Made by a program: the position numbers and the translations under genes | Part shown: piece by piece, positions 43,504 through 57,744 of the stretch | How the letters are laid out: every line of letters starts with the position of its first letter | Position numbering within the stretch: position 1 is the stretch's first letter | From: Gordius sp. MW1 | Taxonomy: Eukaryota > Nematomorpha > Gordioida > Gordea > Gordiidae | Assembly (NCBI GenBank): GCA_964036665.1 | Contig: OZ038526.1 | Location: forward strand, 9,610,001-9,674,000 | Direction of reading: 5' to 3' | Length of the DNA stretch: 64,000 nt | Notes under the pieces: generated by a model | The model's database searches: none | Told to the model about the DNA's origin: nothing | Seen by the model: the letters and a program-made list of their open reading frames with translations, nothing else

Positions 43504-44601
43504 TCTCTAAACCCCAACTGGTCAAATTAGTTTTTAAAATTTGCAATAAAATTTATTAAATCTGCAACATAAATCTATATTTTTTTATTTCTTAAAATAA
43601 ATCTACAAATTTGCTGCGCTTAAAGGTACCAGCTTATTATATTTAATTTTAAATAGTAAAATCAAGACCATGTCTCATCAATATTCAATTGTCCTGCTAT
43701 TTTAAATCCCTATAAAAAACTATTATCGATCATGTAATTCGTGTAATTCCTACAGTTCTATATGCCTTCACACTTAATTCGCATCAAAGGCAATTTATAA
43801 AAATAAACGGTATAGTGACACAAATAGATTGTAATTAAGACTATAATTTGCGAGTTTGACAATGCTTTTTCCATTGAAGCTCGAGATTGGTTTATAAATG
43901 TTGATGTTGTATAAAGTAAAGGAGAATGAGCTCACAATTTATGGTTAGGGTAGTTTAAATATAAAAATGTTATGCTTAGGCCAATAATGACTTTTAGAGC
44001 TTATTATCTAAGAATTTTAAAGATTACTAATCTGAAATTTTATTTTTTTTTTAATTTGCTTTGAATTATGGTTTAGAAATAGTTGCAATTGCATAACAAT
44101 AATGTGCAATAGATTGTATTTAGAAATAAATTAAATAAGATAAGTTTATTCCATCGTACTTTCTCTTAAAAAATATTTTTTGCAAATAACAAGTAGCTAA
44201 AAATATTTAATAAGTTGCTACTTAACTTGTAAAAATAAATCTTCAGGCTATAAAGCAATATTTTCAATATAATGTTGCCTAATATTTAGCCAGCATTCTG
44301 CATAAATCAAGCAAATTTACAAACCAGATTTTTTTATTAAAATTATTTCTGAATGTTTTCATAATTCAAGTTATATTGCGAAATACTAGCATGCAACACA
44401 TTGCACGCAAACTTACTATTTTAAGTGCCTCGTTGGCGGCATTCTTAAATATATTAGCCTTAACCTAGATTTGGCCAGATCAAATGAAGAGGTATGTGAT
44501 AGTGACATCGTATAATTAGATTAGATCTAATAATGATCGGATTGTCTCATGTTTTAAGGAAATATCGACACAATGTTTTAAATTAAAATGTACTTATAAA
44601 A
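43504..44601. other. AT-rich sequence, no feature recognised
   Basis: A very short open frame near 44,391 begins with a hydrophobic stretch but has no supporting signals. Confidence 0.45.
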
Positions 44602-45029
44602 CTCAGGCCTTCGGCCCTCGTGGGAAGGGGGAGAAGGGAAGGGAAGAGGGCAAGGGAAGGGGGGACGACTCATCTGTACTTCGTATAAATGTATCATATT
44701 TGCTATGCAATTTATGGACGAGAAAGGTGGGAAGGGGCGAGAATGCCTATAGGGGGGGGGTATTAAATGCCTAATGATTAATTAATTATTTTTACAAATT
44801 TTCCATTATAGGCAAAATGTAATATAGGCAAAATGTAATATAGGCAAGGGTTAGGGTTAGATTTAGTGTTTGCATCTAGTTGCGTATTACATTAATTTTT
44901 ATGGCCTTTAGTGATTATGGGTCTAACAAACATTATATTATAAAACAACACAATGTTAAGAATTTGCAGAATTGTTGGGAGAAATTTTTTGTTGAATTTG
45001 AACAATTTTTAATTAAAAAAATCAAAAAT

Positions 45030-45800
45030 TTGGCCAATGGTCACTTTTTCTCTATTGGTCAGTACCAACAGATACTCTATAAGTCAATGATAGCCAAAAA
45101 AACGGAAAAAAAAATTTTGATGCTCACTTTGGCCAATGGTCATTTTTTTCCATTGGTCAGCAGCCAGCACACGGTAAAAGTGGATATAAATTCATAAGAG
45201 TAAAAAAAACGGAAAAAAAATTTTCGAATCACATTTTGGCCAATGGTCATTTTTTTCCATTGGTCAGCAGCCAGGACACGGTAAAAGTGGATATAAATTC
45301 ATAATAGTCAAAAAAAAACGAAAAAAAAGTTTTCGAATCACATTTTGGCCAATGGTCATTTTATTCCATTGGTCAGCAGCCAGCGGACGGCCAAAAAGTC
45401 ATAATAGCAATGGTAGGAACAGGAACAATCATAATAGTCAAAAAAAACGAAAAAAATAATTTCGATTCACATTTTGGCCAATGGTCATTTTTTTCATTGG
45501 TCAGCAGCCAACGGACGGCAAAAAAGTCTTATTATCAATGATAGTAACAAGAACAATCATAAGAGTCAAAAAAACTCCGATATTCTAACCCAAAAACTAG
45601 TTAAATTGCATAGCAATTAAAAGTAAACAACTTTTATTTATGTTTATTATATAACATTGGTCAGCAGCCAGCGGACGGCCAAAAAGTCATAATAGCAATG
45701 GTAGAAACAGGAACAATCAAATAGTCAAAAAAAACGAAAAAATAATTTCGATTCACATTTTGGCCAATGGTCATTTTTTTCATTGGTCAGCAGCCAGCGG
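45030..45800. repeat. CCAAT-hairpin array of the outer X copy in composite 2
   Basis: Units begin near 45,032, 45,131, 45,238, 45,348, 45,475 and 45,763. A partial 60-bp repeat interrupts the array near 45,600. Confidence 0.75.
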
Positions 45801-45920
45801 ACGGCCAAAAATTCTTATTATCAATGATAGTAACAAGAACAATCATAAGAGTCAAAAAAACTCCGGGATTCTAACCCCAAAACTAGTTAAATTGCATAGC
45901 AATTAAAAAGTAAACAACTT

Positions 45921-47722
45921 TTAATTGCTATGCAATTTATGGGCTCGTTTTTTGTTGTCCGTCCGTCCGTCCGTTGTCCGTCCGTCCGTTGTCCGTCCGT
46001 CCGTTGTCCGTCCGTCCGTTACCCTCCTATCTATTTGCATTGGGTTTATTAGGTTATCGATTTTTTAAATTAATGCATGAGAAAGAGGTGCCCCACCCCT
46101 CATCTGTATCTCCCTCGCTGTGTTATTTTTAAAATTAATGCATAAGAGGTGCCCCACCCCTCATCTTTATCTCCCTCGGTGTGTTATATATAAGATTTGT
46201 TAATTTATCTATTAATTGCTAAAAGTTGTTTACTTTAATGCTATGCAATTTAACTAGTTATATAATAAACATAAATAAAAGTTGTTTACTTTTTAATTGC
46301 TATGCAATTTAACTAGTTTTGGGGTTAGAATCCCGGAGTTTTTTTGACTCTTATGATTGTTCTTGTTACTATCATTGATAATAAGAATTTTTGGCCGTCC
46401 GCTGGCTGCTGACCAATGAAAAAAATGACCATTGGCCAAAATGTGAATCAAAATTATTTTTTTCGTTTTTTTTGACTATTATGATTGTTCCTGTTTCTAC
46501 CATTGCTATTATGACTTTTTGGCCGACCGCTGGCTGCTGACCAATGTTATATAATAAACATAAATAAAAGTTGTTTACTTTTAATTGCTATGCAATTTAA
46601 CTTGTTTTTAGGTTAGAATCCCGGAGTTTTTTTGACTCTTATGATTGCTCTTGTTACTATCATTGATAATAAGACTTTTTGGCCGTCCGTTGGCTGCTGA
46701 CCAATGAAAAAAATGACCATTGGCCAAAATGTGAATCCGAGTTTATTTTTTCGTTTTTTTTTGACTATTATGATTGTTCCTGTTACTACCATTGCTATTA
46801 TGACTTTTGGGCCGTCCGCTGGCTCCTGACCGATGGAAAAAATGACCAATGGCCAAAATGTGAATCGAAATTATTTTTTTCGTTTTTATTGACTATTATG
46901 ATTGTTCCTGTTCCTACCATTGCTATTATGACTTTTTGGCCGTCCGCTGGCTGCTGACCAATGGAATAAAATGACCATTGGCCAAAATGTGATTCGAAAA
47001 CTTTTTTTTCGTTTTTTTTGACTATTATGAATTTATATCCACTTTTACCGTGTCCTGGCTGCTGACCAATGGAAAAAAAGACCATTGGCCAAAATGTGAT
47101 TCGAAAATTTTTTTTTCGTTTTTTTTACTCTTATGAATTTATATCCACTTTTACCGTGTGCTGGCTGCTGACCAATGGAAAAAAATGACCATTGGCCAAA
47201 GTGAGCATCAAAATTTTTTTTCCGTTTTTTTGGCTATCATTGACTTATAGAGTATCTGTTGGTACTGACCAATAGATAAAAAGTGACCATTGGCCAAATT
47301 TTTGATTTTTTTAATTAAAAATTGTTCAAATTCAACAAAAAATTTCACCCAACAATTCTGCAAATTCTTAACATTGTGTTGTTTTATAATATAATGTTTG
47401 TTAGACCCATAATCACTAAAGGCCATAAAAACTAATGTAATACGCAACTAGATGCAAACACTAAATCTAACCCTAACCCTTGCCTATATTACATTTTGCC
47501 TATATTACATTTTGCCTATAATGGAAAATTTGTATAAATAATTAATTAATTATTAGGCATTTAATACCCCCCTATAGGCATTCTCGCCCCTTCCCACCTT
47601 TCTCGCCCATAAATTGCATAGCAAATATGATACATTTATACGAAGTACAGATGAGTCGTCCCCCCTTCCCTTCCCCTCTTCCCTTCCCTTCTCCCCCTTC
47701 CCACGAGGGCCGAAGGCCCGAG
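45921..47722 (+). mobile_element. X element, inner copy of composite 2
   Basis: Starts TTAATTGCTATGCAATTT, has a GTCC-rich microsatellite (45,957-46,020), the GAGGTGCCCCACCCC tract twice, 60-bp repeats, CCAAT units (46,425-47,300), the AACCCTAACCC tract, the subterminal motif near 47,610 and a GGGCCGAAGGCCCGAG end. Very similar to the copies at 4,759 and 60,410. Confidence 0.75.
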
Positions 47723-48052
47723 TTTTATTTATGTTTATTATATAACTAGTTAAATTGCATAGCATTAAAAGTAAACAACTTTTATCTATGTTTATTATAT
47801 AATAGATAATATAACAAATCTTATATATAACACACCGAGGGAGATAGAGATGAGGGGTGGGGCACCTCTTATGCATTAATTTAAAAAATAACACAGCGAA
47901 GGAGATAGAGATGAGGGGTGGGGCACCTCTTTCTCATGCATTAATTTAAAAAAGCGATAACCTAATATACCCAATGCAAATAGATAGGGAGGGTAACGGA
48001 CGACGGACGGACGGACACCAAAAAACGAGCCCATAAATTGCATAGCAATTAA

Positions 48053-51000
48053 TATTTGGTTTAAAATTTAGAGAATTTTCACTATAGCTTAAGTTTTAAA
48101 GGCCTTTACAAATAGTAATTGATGCTTGTTTTGGAATTAGCCTACACTACATAGGGATCTCATCTCTCAACCTCATACGGTATTCCATGTGCTTGTTTTA
48201 GATTCCGCCTATTTAAACTATAAATGCGAGCCAAAGTTTGCAGAAATAGAATCGGATAATTGATCTCCGTTTATCTTTCATCATAACAACTTCCCAACTT
48301 CTTTTGTACCAATTATCGACAAAGTTCATTTAAAGGTCTTTAAAAACTTAACAAATATTATCTATTATAAAATCACTTAGCCTTAATTAAAAATGGTTGT
48401 TCATTTGATATCCTTTATGAATTGAAGATTGCATCTTTAGTGAATTTTATTATGTTTAATTTTAAAATAATTATCTTAAGTTAAACTCTTAATTACGGCC
48501 TATTTTTGAGGGAGTGAAAGAGTGAGCGGTATTTTTAATTTAACGAATAAGCCCACCAGGATTCATGAAATAATACATGTAATTTCACTTTAAAACAACG
48601 CATCTTGTTAAAATTACCTCCTTTTACAATACATTGCTGATGTTAAATTGAAATTATAATAATGAAAAGAGCTGGGATTTTAAAGAAAAATTAGAGTTAT
48701 GACAATTCTGCAATAAGTTAGCAGATTACTTTCCTTTTCACTGCTCTATTTAAAATCTCGTGTCGAATTAAATTTATAAAATTATATGTTTACCTTAAGG
48801 ACCTTTATTATAGAAATCAATAAGTTAATCATATATTATTTTATTTATATCTGTTTCGATTTCTTAAAAAATCAATTTTAATTATTTAACATAAAAGTGT
48901 TTCTGTTGCGAAAAAAGTATATATACTTTGTTTCAAGCACTTTCTATAAAAAATCGAAATTCTTATCGCTTTAGTTCATATTTGGCTACATCGCAGAGTA
49001 AATAACATTATGTTAGTCCTTTAGCTACTCATGTACATTTAAATTTTTTATAATATTTTATCATAATCTAATTCGCTATATTTTGTCCAATTTTGAATTA
49101 AAGTTCTAACTGCTTTTGTGAAAAGTAGGTTCTCCTTTTCCGCCTACTATTAAACTTTTATTCAGTCAACTTTGTGAAATAAATTCAAGGCCTAAACCAA
49201 AATTAAACAACTTACTTTTTATCTTCCGTTTTATTTCAAATATAAGGCTTTCTTCATTTAAATTAAACCAACATTTTCCGGAGTTTAAAGGTGAATTATT
49301 TCTTATACATCTTGATTATGATAATTAAAATTTCACAATTTCGGATTTTTTTTTTTAATAAATTATATACTTAAACTTAACAAAAGGTTAGGAAATACTA
49401 AAACAAATTTTTTTTAAATAACACGCTTGAATTAATAATTTATTTAATATTAATTAATAAAAAGTTGAATGAGATTAAAAAATTTTGTTTGGGCAAAATG
49501 TAAAACTTTTTTTGTGAATATTGCTTCTATAAGTAAAAGCGAATCTAAAGTACTGATTATATGTTTTGTTTATAGTGCGGCTTTAAAACCTATTTAGTTT
49601 TCTATTGATTTTGCTATAACCTTTAGAAGCTGCTTTATCAGTAATCTCTTGCCATATCAATTTTTGCGAAGGCAACTTGTTTTTGAAAATATAAGTAATC
49701 ATAATACGGAAAAGCAATTTGCTGATTAAAAATGTTAATTTGTCAAAAAATTTCTGCTTTAAGTTAGAGTCGTGTTTAAATTATTAATGACCGCAAATGT
49801 ATTCTCAGAATATATAATACAGATTGATTTATGCAAAATTATAAAGATAGTGTTCATAAAACATAAATAATTTAACTATATTTTTAAATACTAATTATTG
49901 TTTTACATAAGTATTTGAATATTTATCGCGATTTATTATTTTAATAAAACTACACAAAAATTTTACCAACCATGACTTAATAACGGGAATACCTCTAAAG
50001 AACACACCTTTTAGTGTAGATAGTTTCTTGTTTTAAAACTTAATATAGATTTAAACTTAAATTTAGGTTAAATAAAAATTAATGCACATTTATAACTTAA
50101 GTATTGAACATTTAAATAAACTAATGACCATTGGTCCCTCAAAAACTTATTAATAGTATTTTCAATTTATCTAATTCCATAAAGAATATTTGTTTATCTT
50201 ATTAATTACATAAAGGCCATCAGACACATATAAACGAGGATATTTGTTAGTAATCAACCAAGCCTCGTCGTTAATAGAATAATTTTAAAAAAACGTTATT
50301 TATTAGAAAATTGTTGTCAAATAGCCTCCATCATCATTCTCATTATAACTATAAACTTATGATAAAAATATTTCACCTTAAGAACGCTTTCCCAGGGCTT
50401 ATTCGACAACATTTTACTATTACTTAACAAATCTATGTGTTTTTGTACTTATTTAAAATCAAATTGATCCATTATATACGTTATTTGTTGAGATATTAAT
50501 TTTTTCAACGATTAAATTGTTCACGTTCAAATTGACATCACCTCCTTCTTGCTGCTTGCAAATTTTTCCAGTCAAGGTATATTATACCTAGGCAGTAACA
50601 ATTATTTATTTTGACAGTAATTGTAACTACAATTTTCTCTCTCTCTCTCTATCTCTCATTATCAATACAACCATGCCCCCCCCCCTCATTGATATGCCAT
50701 TAAATCCTGACAATTATTTTATCGTTCGTCCACACTCAGCTTCCAACACTAGCACGAAGAGCATCCTCGTCATACATCTATTTGGCATAGAACCTCGCTA
50801 GCAACGCTGCTACATCCTATACACGGCAATCTACGATAAAGAGTAAGGCATATTATAGCATTGCATTGATGTTAAACATGTTTATATAATGAGATTTAAT
50901 GACTTAAATAATGAGTGTCCTGCGTGTCGAGATAACTAGCATCCTTCTTTAAGTGAGCGAGCCATTATGTTTTAGTTTTTTTCACTAATGGCCAACTAAT

Positions 51001-51398
51001 TATTTTATTTGGCCAAAAATGAAATGCATAAAATATACAGAAAACGACCGAGGGAAGGTCTTGCGTCAGAAATAGAGTGAGTTGTAGTTTTACTCCTACC
51101 AACGTTGACTTAAAATAAAGCTCGCTGAGTATTTGGATTTGACAAAAATAGACACGTTATTAGCTTAATTAAATCATATTTATTCAAATTATTATATGAG
51201 GAGTATGCAACTTGAGTTAAATAAGAGTTGTTAATGGTTTATAATTAAGAAAATTCATAAATTGTCTTTGTTAAACAAGATTTATATTTAATTTCTATTG
51301 TGATACCTTAACTATCTGAAATTTATTATTTTTTGTAATTTAGATAGCTTCTTTTAATAGCAATTTATTAAAATGAAAAATATTTACACTTCAATAAA
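48053..51398. other. AT-rich sequence without recognised gene
   Basis: A TC-rich microsatellite lies at about 50,636-50,659. Directly after it, at 50,672, a 42-codon open frame starts (MPPPLIDMPLNPDNYFIVRP) and stops. A donor-like GTAAGG follows at about 50,842. This could be a decayed first exon but is not called as a gene. The rest shows nothing. Confidence 0.4.
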
Positions 51399-51480
51399 TG
51401 GGCGTAGCCAGCATTGGAATTAGAGGGGGGCAATCATGAGTTGGGGACAGGCAAAATGATCCTTTTTTGAAATTTTAGCT
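51399..51480. mobile_element. hAT-like MITE, left part only
   Basis: ATGGGCGTAGCCAGCATTGG, then GGGGGGCAATCATG, close to the copies at 39,086 and 39,314. The right end is not recognisable. Confidence 0.6.
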
Positions 51481-54400
51481 ATAAGTAAAACTAACAAACG
51501 ACAATGGTTGCTGGATGACCGAAATATCTAAACCCATTTCCACCTTCTCATTTTACCAATCCAACATTACCATTATTTAACACAAATTCTATATTATTCA
51601 AAGGATTGGTATTACATAACTATATTAAATATAAAAAAGTTACAATATTGAAAGTTTTTCGAAAAAGTGGATCTAACTACTTTGCCGTTATGCTTAAATG
51701 TATCTGTTTTTAGTTCCTCATTTATGAATATATCTAGTTTATTTGCTTTTTTCTAAAAAAGTGTGATGTTTCATGATATAGATACTCGGAAATAGTTCCT
51801 TTAATAACCCTGCATTTTAAATACAAGCTAGGGTGTCTTGTCTTCCCTTCGTGTTAACAAATTTTAAAAGTGGTGTCAACTATTCAGCCATGTAACTAAA
51901 ATCTATTCTTTGTATATCTAAATCAGATGTATCTATTCTTAATTTGATTAAAGTAGAGCTCATTAAAAATCCGTTGCAAGAACTCTAATGTAATAATATG
52001 TTATATCCCCTCGCCTAAATCTCAATATAATCCTATAAATAAATTGTTTAGAATATTTTTTAAAAAAGGGATAATCATTTTATTATTTGCTAAGACGAAT
52101 TTAACTTATGACGTGTAAATAATAAATTCCATATGCCTCTCTAATATAATTATAGTTGTTAGTGAAACTTGTTCCAAATTTTAAGTTTCTGGAACTGAAT
52201 ACGGAATTAGATATTTTTTTAATGCGGAACTTAGGATTGTAACTGAACCTTTTAAGGCCAAGGAACGGCCAAATTATACTTATATTTAATATAAATTATA
52301 AATTTGAGACAACGCTCTAAAATCAATTGCAGAATTGTCTAATTTACGGCCATTTGTATAACCGGGGGCTCATCCCCATCCTTCAATTAAGACAAAAAGG
52401 GCTTAATTAAAATCTTAATTAATTTATTATTATTAACTAAAAACTGAGTGCATTTTTGTGATAAAATTAATTAGCTTAATTTTTTGTAGATTCAAGTATT
52501 CCACTGCGTAAATTCTATATGTTTATAGCAACAATTAGAATTCAAAACCCATTTCGAATCTAGTTTTTTAAAAATATTTCAAACCTTTAATATGATTAAT
52601 ATAATAATTTAATATGATTTTTATTGAATTTAACCTTACGTAACTTTAATTCACAAAGCAACCCTGCATTTAATTCTCATTCAAAACTGATCTAACCACT
52701 ATTTTATTTTTATTTTCAAATTTACGATATATTTTCTCCTTTAAAAAGTATGGCAAAGCAACCCATTTCCATCTAATTTTATGAACTTTTAGCCCAGTCT
52801 TAATATTATTTACCATATTGCTAATGCCGTTATAATTAGATGATTCTCCAACACTTGGGCGGCACAACAGCAACATGACCTTTAAAAACTCGGGTTAAAT
52901 TAAATAAAAGTTTTTGACCTAGCTTCTCGAGTGGTTCTGGAGACTCATTTAAGTAAAGATTTTGATATTTATGAAACATACACCTTTTTTGTGATATTAT
53001 AAATAACTTATCTTTTAAATTCTTGGATTAACGAAAATCATATTACTATGCAATTCTTGGGTTTATCTTTTAAATATATATTGCTCGGTCTTAATTGGGC
53101 ATTATTTCAATTTCCGGCGGGGTGGAAATGACGTACAAAGACAAAATTGTAGGGTAAGCCGGACCTCCCAAGGTCAAAGTAATAGGTCGGATTGGCAAAA
53201 ATTAATACAATTTGAACTTAAAAATTTGGATGAGCAGAATACCGTTAATTAATATTGAGTTTAGAGAATAAACAACTAAACCAAAGAGCACATTCGTAAT
53301 ATAAGATAGAGAGAAAAATCGATGTATTCAAGCAAACCAAGAAATTCGTTGAACATGGTAATTTATTTAAAAGTTCTAAATAAAACTTTTGAATTAAGTC
53401 GAACTTGAACTAGTTCCTTTTGAAATAGTAGAAACTTGAAACTGAAATAGCTCATTTTTGAGGGAAGTATGAACTTTAACTAGTTGCAGTTATGGGGTAA
53501 GTTTAACATTATGTTACAAATTTAAAAGCGTCGATATAATCGAGCCATACAAAATAGGAAAATTTTAAAATAATGGAAACTGTTTCAATTTTGCCTGCCT
53601 TAATTACATTAGCTTAGCTTTGTTACAACTCAGTATACGTATTAAACTCTACAATTTTGTGTAAATGAATGTAAATTGGGCTACAACTTAGTGACTTTCA
53701 GGTTAATATCTACTAATATGAAAAATAGTATCTTATTTTTAATCGTGATTTTAGTTAATTTGGATGCTTTATTAACTTAAAGAAGCCTGATGCACAGTTG
53801 GGCTCACGTTAAGGTATAGTTTTGATCTTTAATTGCAAATTATTATAGACTACCACCTAAACTAACATTATAGGATTTGATAGAGAGTATTAATGATATA
53901 GAAGATTTGCATATGTAAGGGCTTGTCTTAATATCGGATTCAGATTCAAATGGCGCGAATTTATCTTTATCAAATATCCTATTCAATTTCATGTGTCAAA
54001 CTCGGTTGTATATTAATATTTTGTTTTTTGATAGTTAAAACGTTTTTTTGTTTATTTCAACTCTTGAGATTAATCGCTGTTATATTATGGTCTGAAATGT
54101 AAATCTGCTGTGAATTCGAAGTTAAGACACGGCTATGTTATAACCCGTACAACGATTTTTGCTGCGCATCAAAATCCGATATTAAGACAAGCCCTAAAGC
54201 ATGCCTTTTTTTCAGGAACGATGGGTCTGGTAGGTGTTAAATTTTTGACTTTTCCAAGCCTTAAGCCATATACCTAGCTCAACAAAAAATTAATATAATA
54301 ACTATATATTTTGCATAATCTTACATTCAATACAAATTAATTATGATTAATTGTGCTTAGCGGTTAAAATCTAAATTTTCGATTGTTTAACACAGTCGAT

Positions 54401-54535
54401 TTCCGATGTAACGTGATTTGCCGAAACGGTGGGTTATTAGCGTTTCTATGTAACGGCACTTTTGTTTTTGGCAAAGTTTTGTAACTCGGCCACTATAAAA
54501 CGTTAAGTTTTATGATTAAAGGTTATCTATTTTAT
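51481..54535. other. AT-rich sequence, no gene recognised
   Basis: One Tigger-like end (CAGTCGATTTCCGATGTAAC at about 54,392) is visible without a partner. No exon seen. Confidence 0.45.
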
Positions 54536-54663
54536 CATGTGCATAGCCAGGTTTTGGATTGGGGGGGGGGCGAAACGTTTAGAAGTTCAATTAGGGGGGG
54601 GGGCAAAACAAAAATTTTTTTTTGTCATTTTCCGCCCCCTGCCGCTTCCTGGCTACGCCCATG
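54536..54663. mobile_element. hAT-like MITE with exact 8-bp duplication
   Basis: CATGTGCATAGCCAGG at the left and CCTGGCTACGCCCATG as the inverse at the right. The duplication TATTTTAT is exact (54,528-54,535 and 54,664-54,671). Two G runs inside. It proves the target length of this family. Confidence 0.9.
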
Positions 54664-54671
54664 TATTTTAT

Positions 54672-56752
54672 ATAGATAGTGCAAAAATTTTAATCTTAAA
54701 TTTTGGAGGTTTACCTTTCCTTGTTATTAAATAGATTATTCTAAAAAATTAAATTTGGATGTACCCCGCTTTTTTTCTAAGGCCCCTTTTTCAAAAGTCG
54801 TTTGACTTTTTTTATAATATATACCTATGACTGTTAAATTAACTATTGGTATAAATCTTTATTTAGCAATCATCAGTAGCCGCATGAACGCACTAAATTA
54901 AATTTACGCAAGACCAATCAAAGAATATAGATTAGTTTTATTCTAAGCTCAATACATTAATAGAATTAATTAAATTTCAGATTTTTTAATTATTTTTATT
55001 AGACCTGATAATGTGAAATGTCCATTAAGTGTGTCTTAATTTCTTGGTTGTTTCAAATTAACTAACATACCAAAGTCAAAGCTTAAATATTGTAATTTTT
55101 TGGTGTTTAATTGAATTTGATATTTGAATTTGTTTGCAAAATGAATAAAGTGATTACAAAGCTGATTAAACATATTCAAAGACTAATCCATTTATAACAA
55201 TTTTTATTAAACACACAATTTAAATTTTAAAAATGTAACAACGCTTAATTGTATCGACTAATATTTTTAAATGACTTAGTTATAATGTTACCAAATTAAA
55301 TTCATAGTATTAGCAGAAGTTGCGGGTTGAATAATAGGGTGGGAAAATAAATTGGGGTCTTAGAAGAAATTTAACAACAAATATACATATTGATCAGAAG
55401 CCTAAAAGCATTAAAAATCATAAACATTCAGCTAACACCTTCTGTAAACGTTTGTTTGATGTGACGTTACTATTAAAACGTAACTTTTTTGTAACACTTG
55501 TTGATGCTGACCATCTTTTTATTGGTCATGCAATTATGTTTTAAAAATAAATCATTATTTCAAGTCCTAACTATGCCAATCTATCCCTCATTATTATATA
55601 GGATAACAAACAATTAAAACTAATGATCACTAAAGAATTATAAATTGGCATGAAAAAAAAAATGTGCTATTGGCAAGGGTTTGGAAAGCGCAACCCGCAC
55701 CCATATTATTTCATTGATTATAGAATGGAATTGTAAATAAATTTGTTTTCGGTTTGACTGGTTAAAATACAAAAGCGATAATGGCACAAATCATTTATAT
55801 GTTGCCAAATGGTTGTACACCTAGCCTAACCAAATTTTTTATGATTAAAACAATATTTAAAAGGCTATCTTTTATTCAAATCTATAAGTATTCTTATAAG
55901 GTCTCTATCGTATGTATTTCACGCAAACAAACAATTACGTTGGAGCAATCACAGTCTTAATTGTGTTTCGTGTTTGTGTCTAATCTTAGTAAAACATTTA
56001 TGGTCAAGAGCTGTTGTAATATTTTAACAATTTCTTTATTTTATTATTTCATTCTGCCTAACATTTGGTACCAAGATTTAGGCATATTGACATTTGATGT
56101 GTTAATAATCAAAATAAATTCAAAATTTTTATTGCAATTTATTTATGAAATTAAGCATTTCAACTAAGCGTTTTTGTAAAGTGACCCCCGCTCTAAATAT
56201 ATCCACGTTTAATTAAATAATAATACATTGAAACAACCTAATATATTATAAAATTTATTATTTTTCAATAATTGACCAAAGATTTAATATGGCGGGAAAA
56301 GAGGCCAATTTTATAAGTCAATATTTAATTTAGCGTAAACATCACCTTAGATTTGTTATAGCATATAATTGTAAAATATTCATCCAAAATTGTATTAAAT
56401 GAGAATGGAGACGTTTATTAATAAAGCACAAAAATAAATTATTTTAAAATAAATTTATGAATTTGACATTATGAATATTGACATTTATAAAATATTTTCA
56501 GTAAATTTTTTTAAATTACAGGTGGCACTTACCCCTCATTCCCCGGTTACGTCCTTACTAGCAATTATTATAGTTGGCGTCCATGTTTGGACTTGTGAAA
56601 GCTCGCAGGGCTAACTCTCCTATCCCTAGAGCGTTTATTTGTTTTAAAACATAATTAGATTAAATATGTAAAGCGATATTCATGTGAGAATTAATTAATA
56701 ATAAAGGTGATGACAAAATTTAAGATAATATCGTAATATAATGGACGTCGGC
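54672..56752. other. AT-rich sequence, no gene recognised
   Basis: No exon, RNA or element border supported. Confidence 0.5.
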
Positions 56753-56830
56753 ATGGGCGTAGCCAGGATTTGGATTAGGGGGAGGGGGGCGGATGCAAAA
56801 AAAATGGAGTGCAAAATAAATTATATTTTT
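56753..56830. mobile_element. hAT-like MITE, left part
   Basis: CATGGGCGTAGCCAGGATTT, then G-rich tract. The right end is missing. GC-rich words (CCCGGGCCGAGCCCGGGCC) at 56,887-56,905 follow and belong to the GCCCGAG repeat type. Confidence 0.55.
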
Positions 56831-57264
56831 TGCTATCCGATTAATGCGCGTGCCTCAACTCGAGACCTGCACCCACATAAGCAATCCCGGGCCGAGCCCG
56901 GGCCTTGAATATCATAGACTTCAAAATCCGGGTCAGCCTGGCATAATTGAGAAGCAAGTTGTTTTTAATTCTGCTTCCCGCGCTATTTTTTATCTATCAC
57001 CACTCTGTGTTAAATTGGTCAAATAAATAACCCCTTAAAGGATTCAAATAAAATTATATACGAATCAGGTTGGTAAATAAGCTCAGCCATTCTATATCAT
57101 TTGGGTTTTGAACCAAGATGGATTAGCCGTCTTAAAATGATTGAAACATTCTTATATTTGAAGGCTCGACCTTTATTTTAAAATACAATAAGACCCACAA
57201 ATTGTTAAGACGCCAGTGATGGGTAGAAGCAGATTTAAAACCAATTTTGCATTTGGTGGTTATA

Positions 57265-57385
57265 CATGGGCGTACCCAGGTTTTGAATTAGGAGGGGGGA
57301 TTTTAACAAAATTTTTTGTTTGACTATTCGAAAAATTTCCTGAGAGCAAAAAAAAAGGTCTCGACTATCCAAAAATTTTCCTGAG
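57265..57385. mobile_element. hAT-like MITE with exact duplication and decayed right end
   Basis: Starts CATGGGCGTACCCAGG. The 8-bp flank TGGTTATA at 57,257-57,264 recurs at 57,386-57,393, which sets the right border although the inverted end there is no longer recognisable. Confidence 0.65.
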
Positions 57386-57744
57386 TGGTTATATATTATA
57401 TTGAACAACATTTAATGATTTATTTCATAACTTACGGCGAAAATGACTACAGACTTTAAATAGTCTGTTTTTTTCTTCCCCAACTTTCTGTGAACACTCA
57501 TTATGCACAACTAGTTAACCGATTTTCCGTCATCATACGACTCATAAATTTTTAAATTCACCATTATTTGTCTAAAACATAACTCACATGATTTGCAAAT
57601 ATAATTTCTAATGTCCATATATATTCGAAATCGGTGGTAAATAATAAATGTATTACACAAACGCAATTAGTAATCTCATATTGATATTCAATTACAATGA
57701 TAAAAATTAAAATTCTTGTGTAAATTTGCCATTTTAATGTTAAG

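Larger units (their letters stand above)
44602..48052. mobile_element. X element nested inside an inverted X element (composite 2)
   Basis: The outer copy is in minus orientation (44,602-45,920 and 47,723-48,052). The inner copy is in plus orientation (45,921-47,722). The joint falls in the 60-bp repeat region (AAACAACTT | TTTTATTTATG), about 105 bp from the site used in composite 1. The two nestings therefore happened independently. The T-run at the site allows zero to four duplicated Ts. Confidence 0.8.

Noticed and set aside
52670-52876. 68-codon minus-strand frame
   Set aside because: No recognisable domain and no gene signals. Chance length in this composition.
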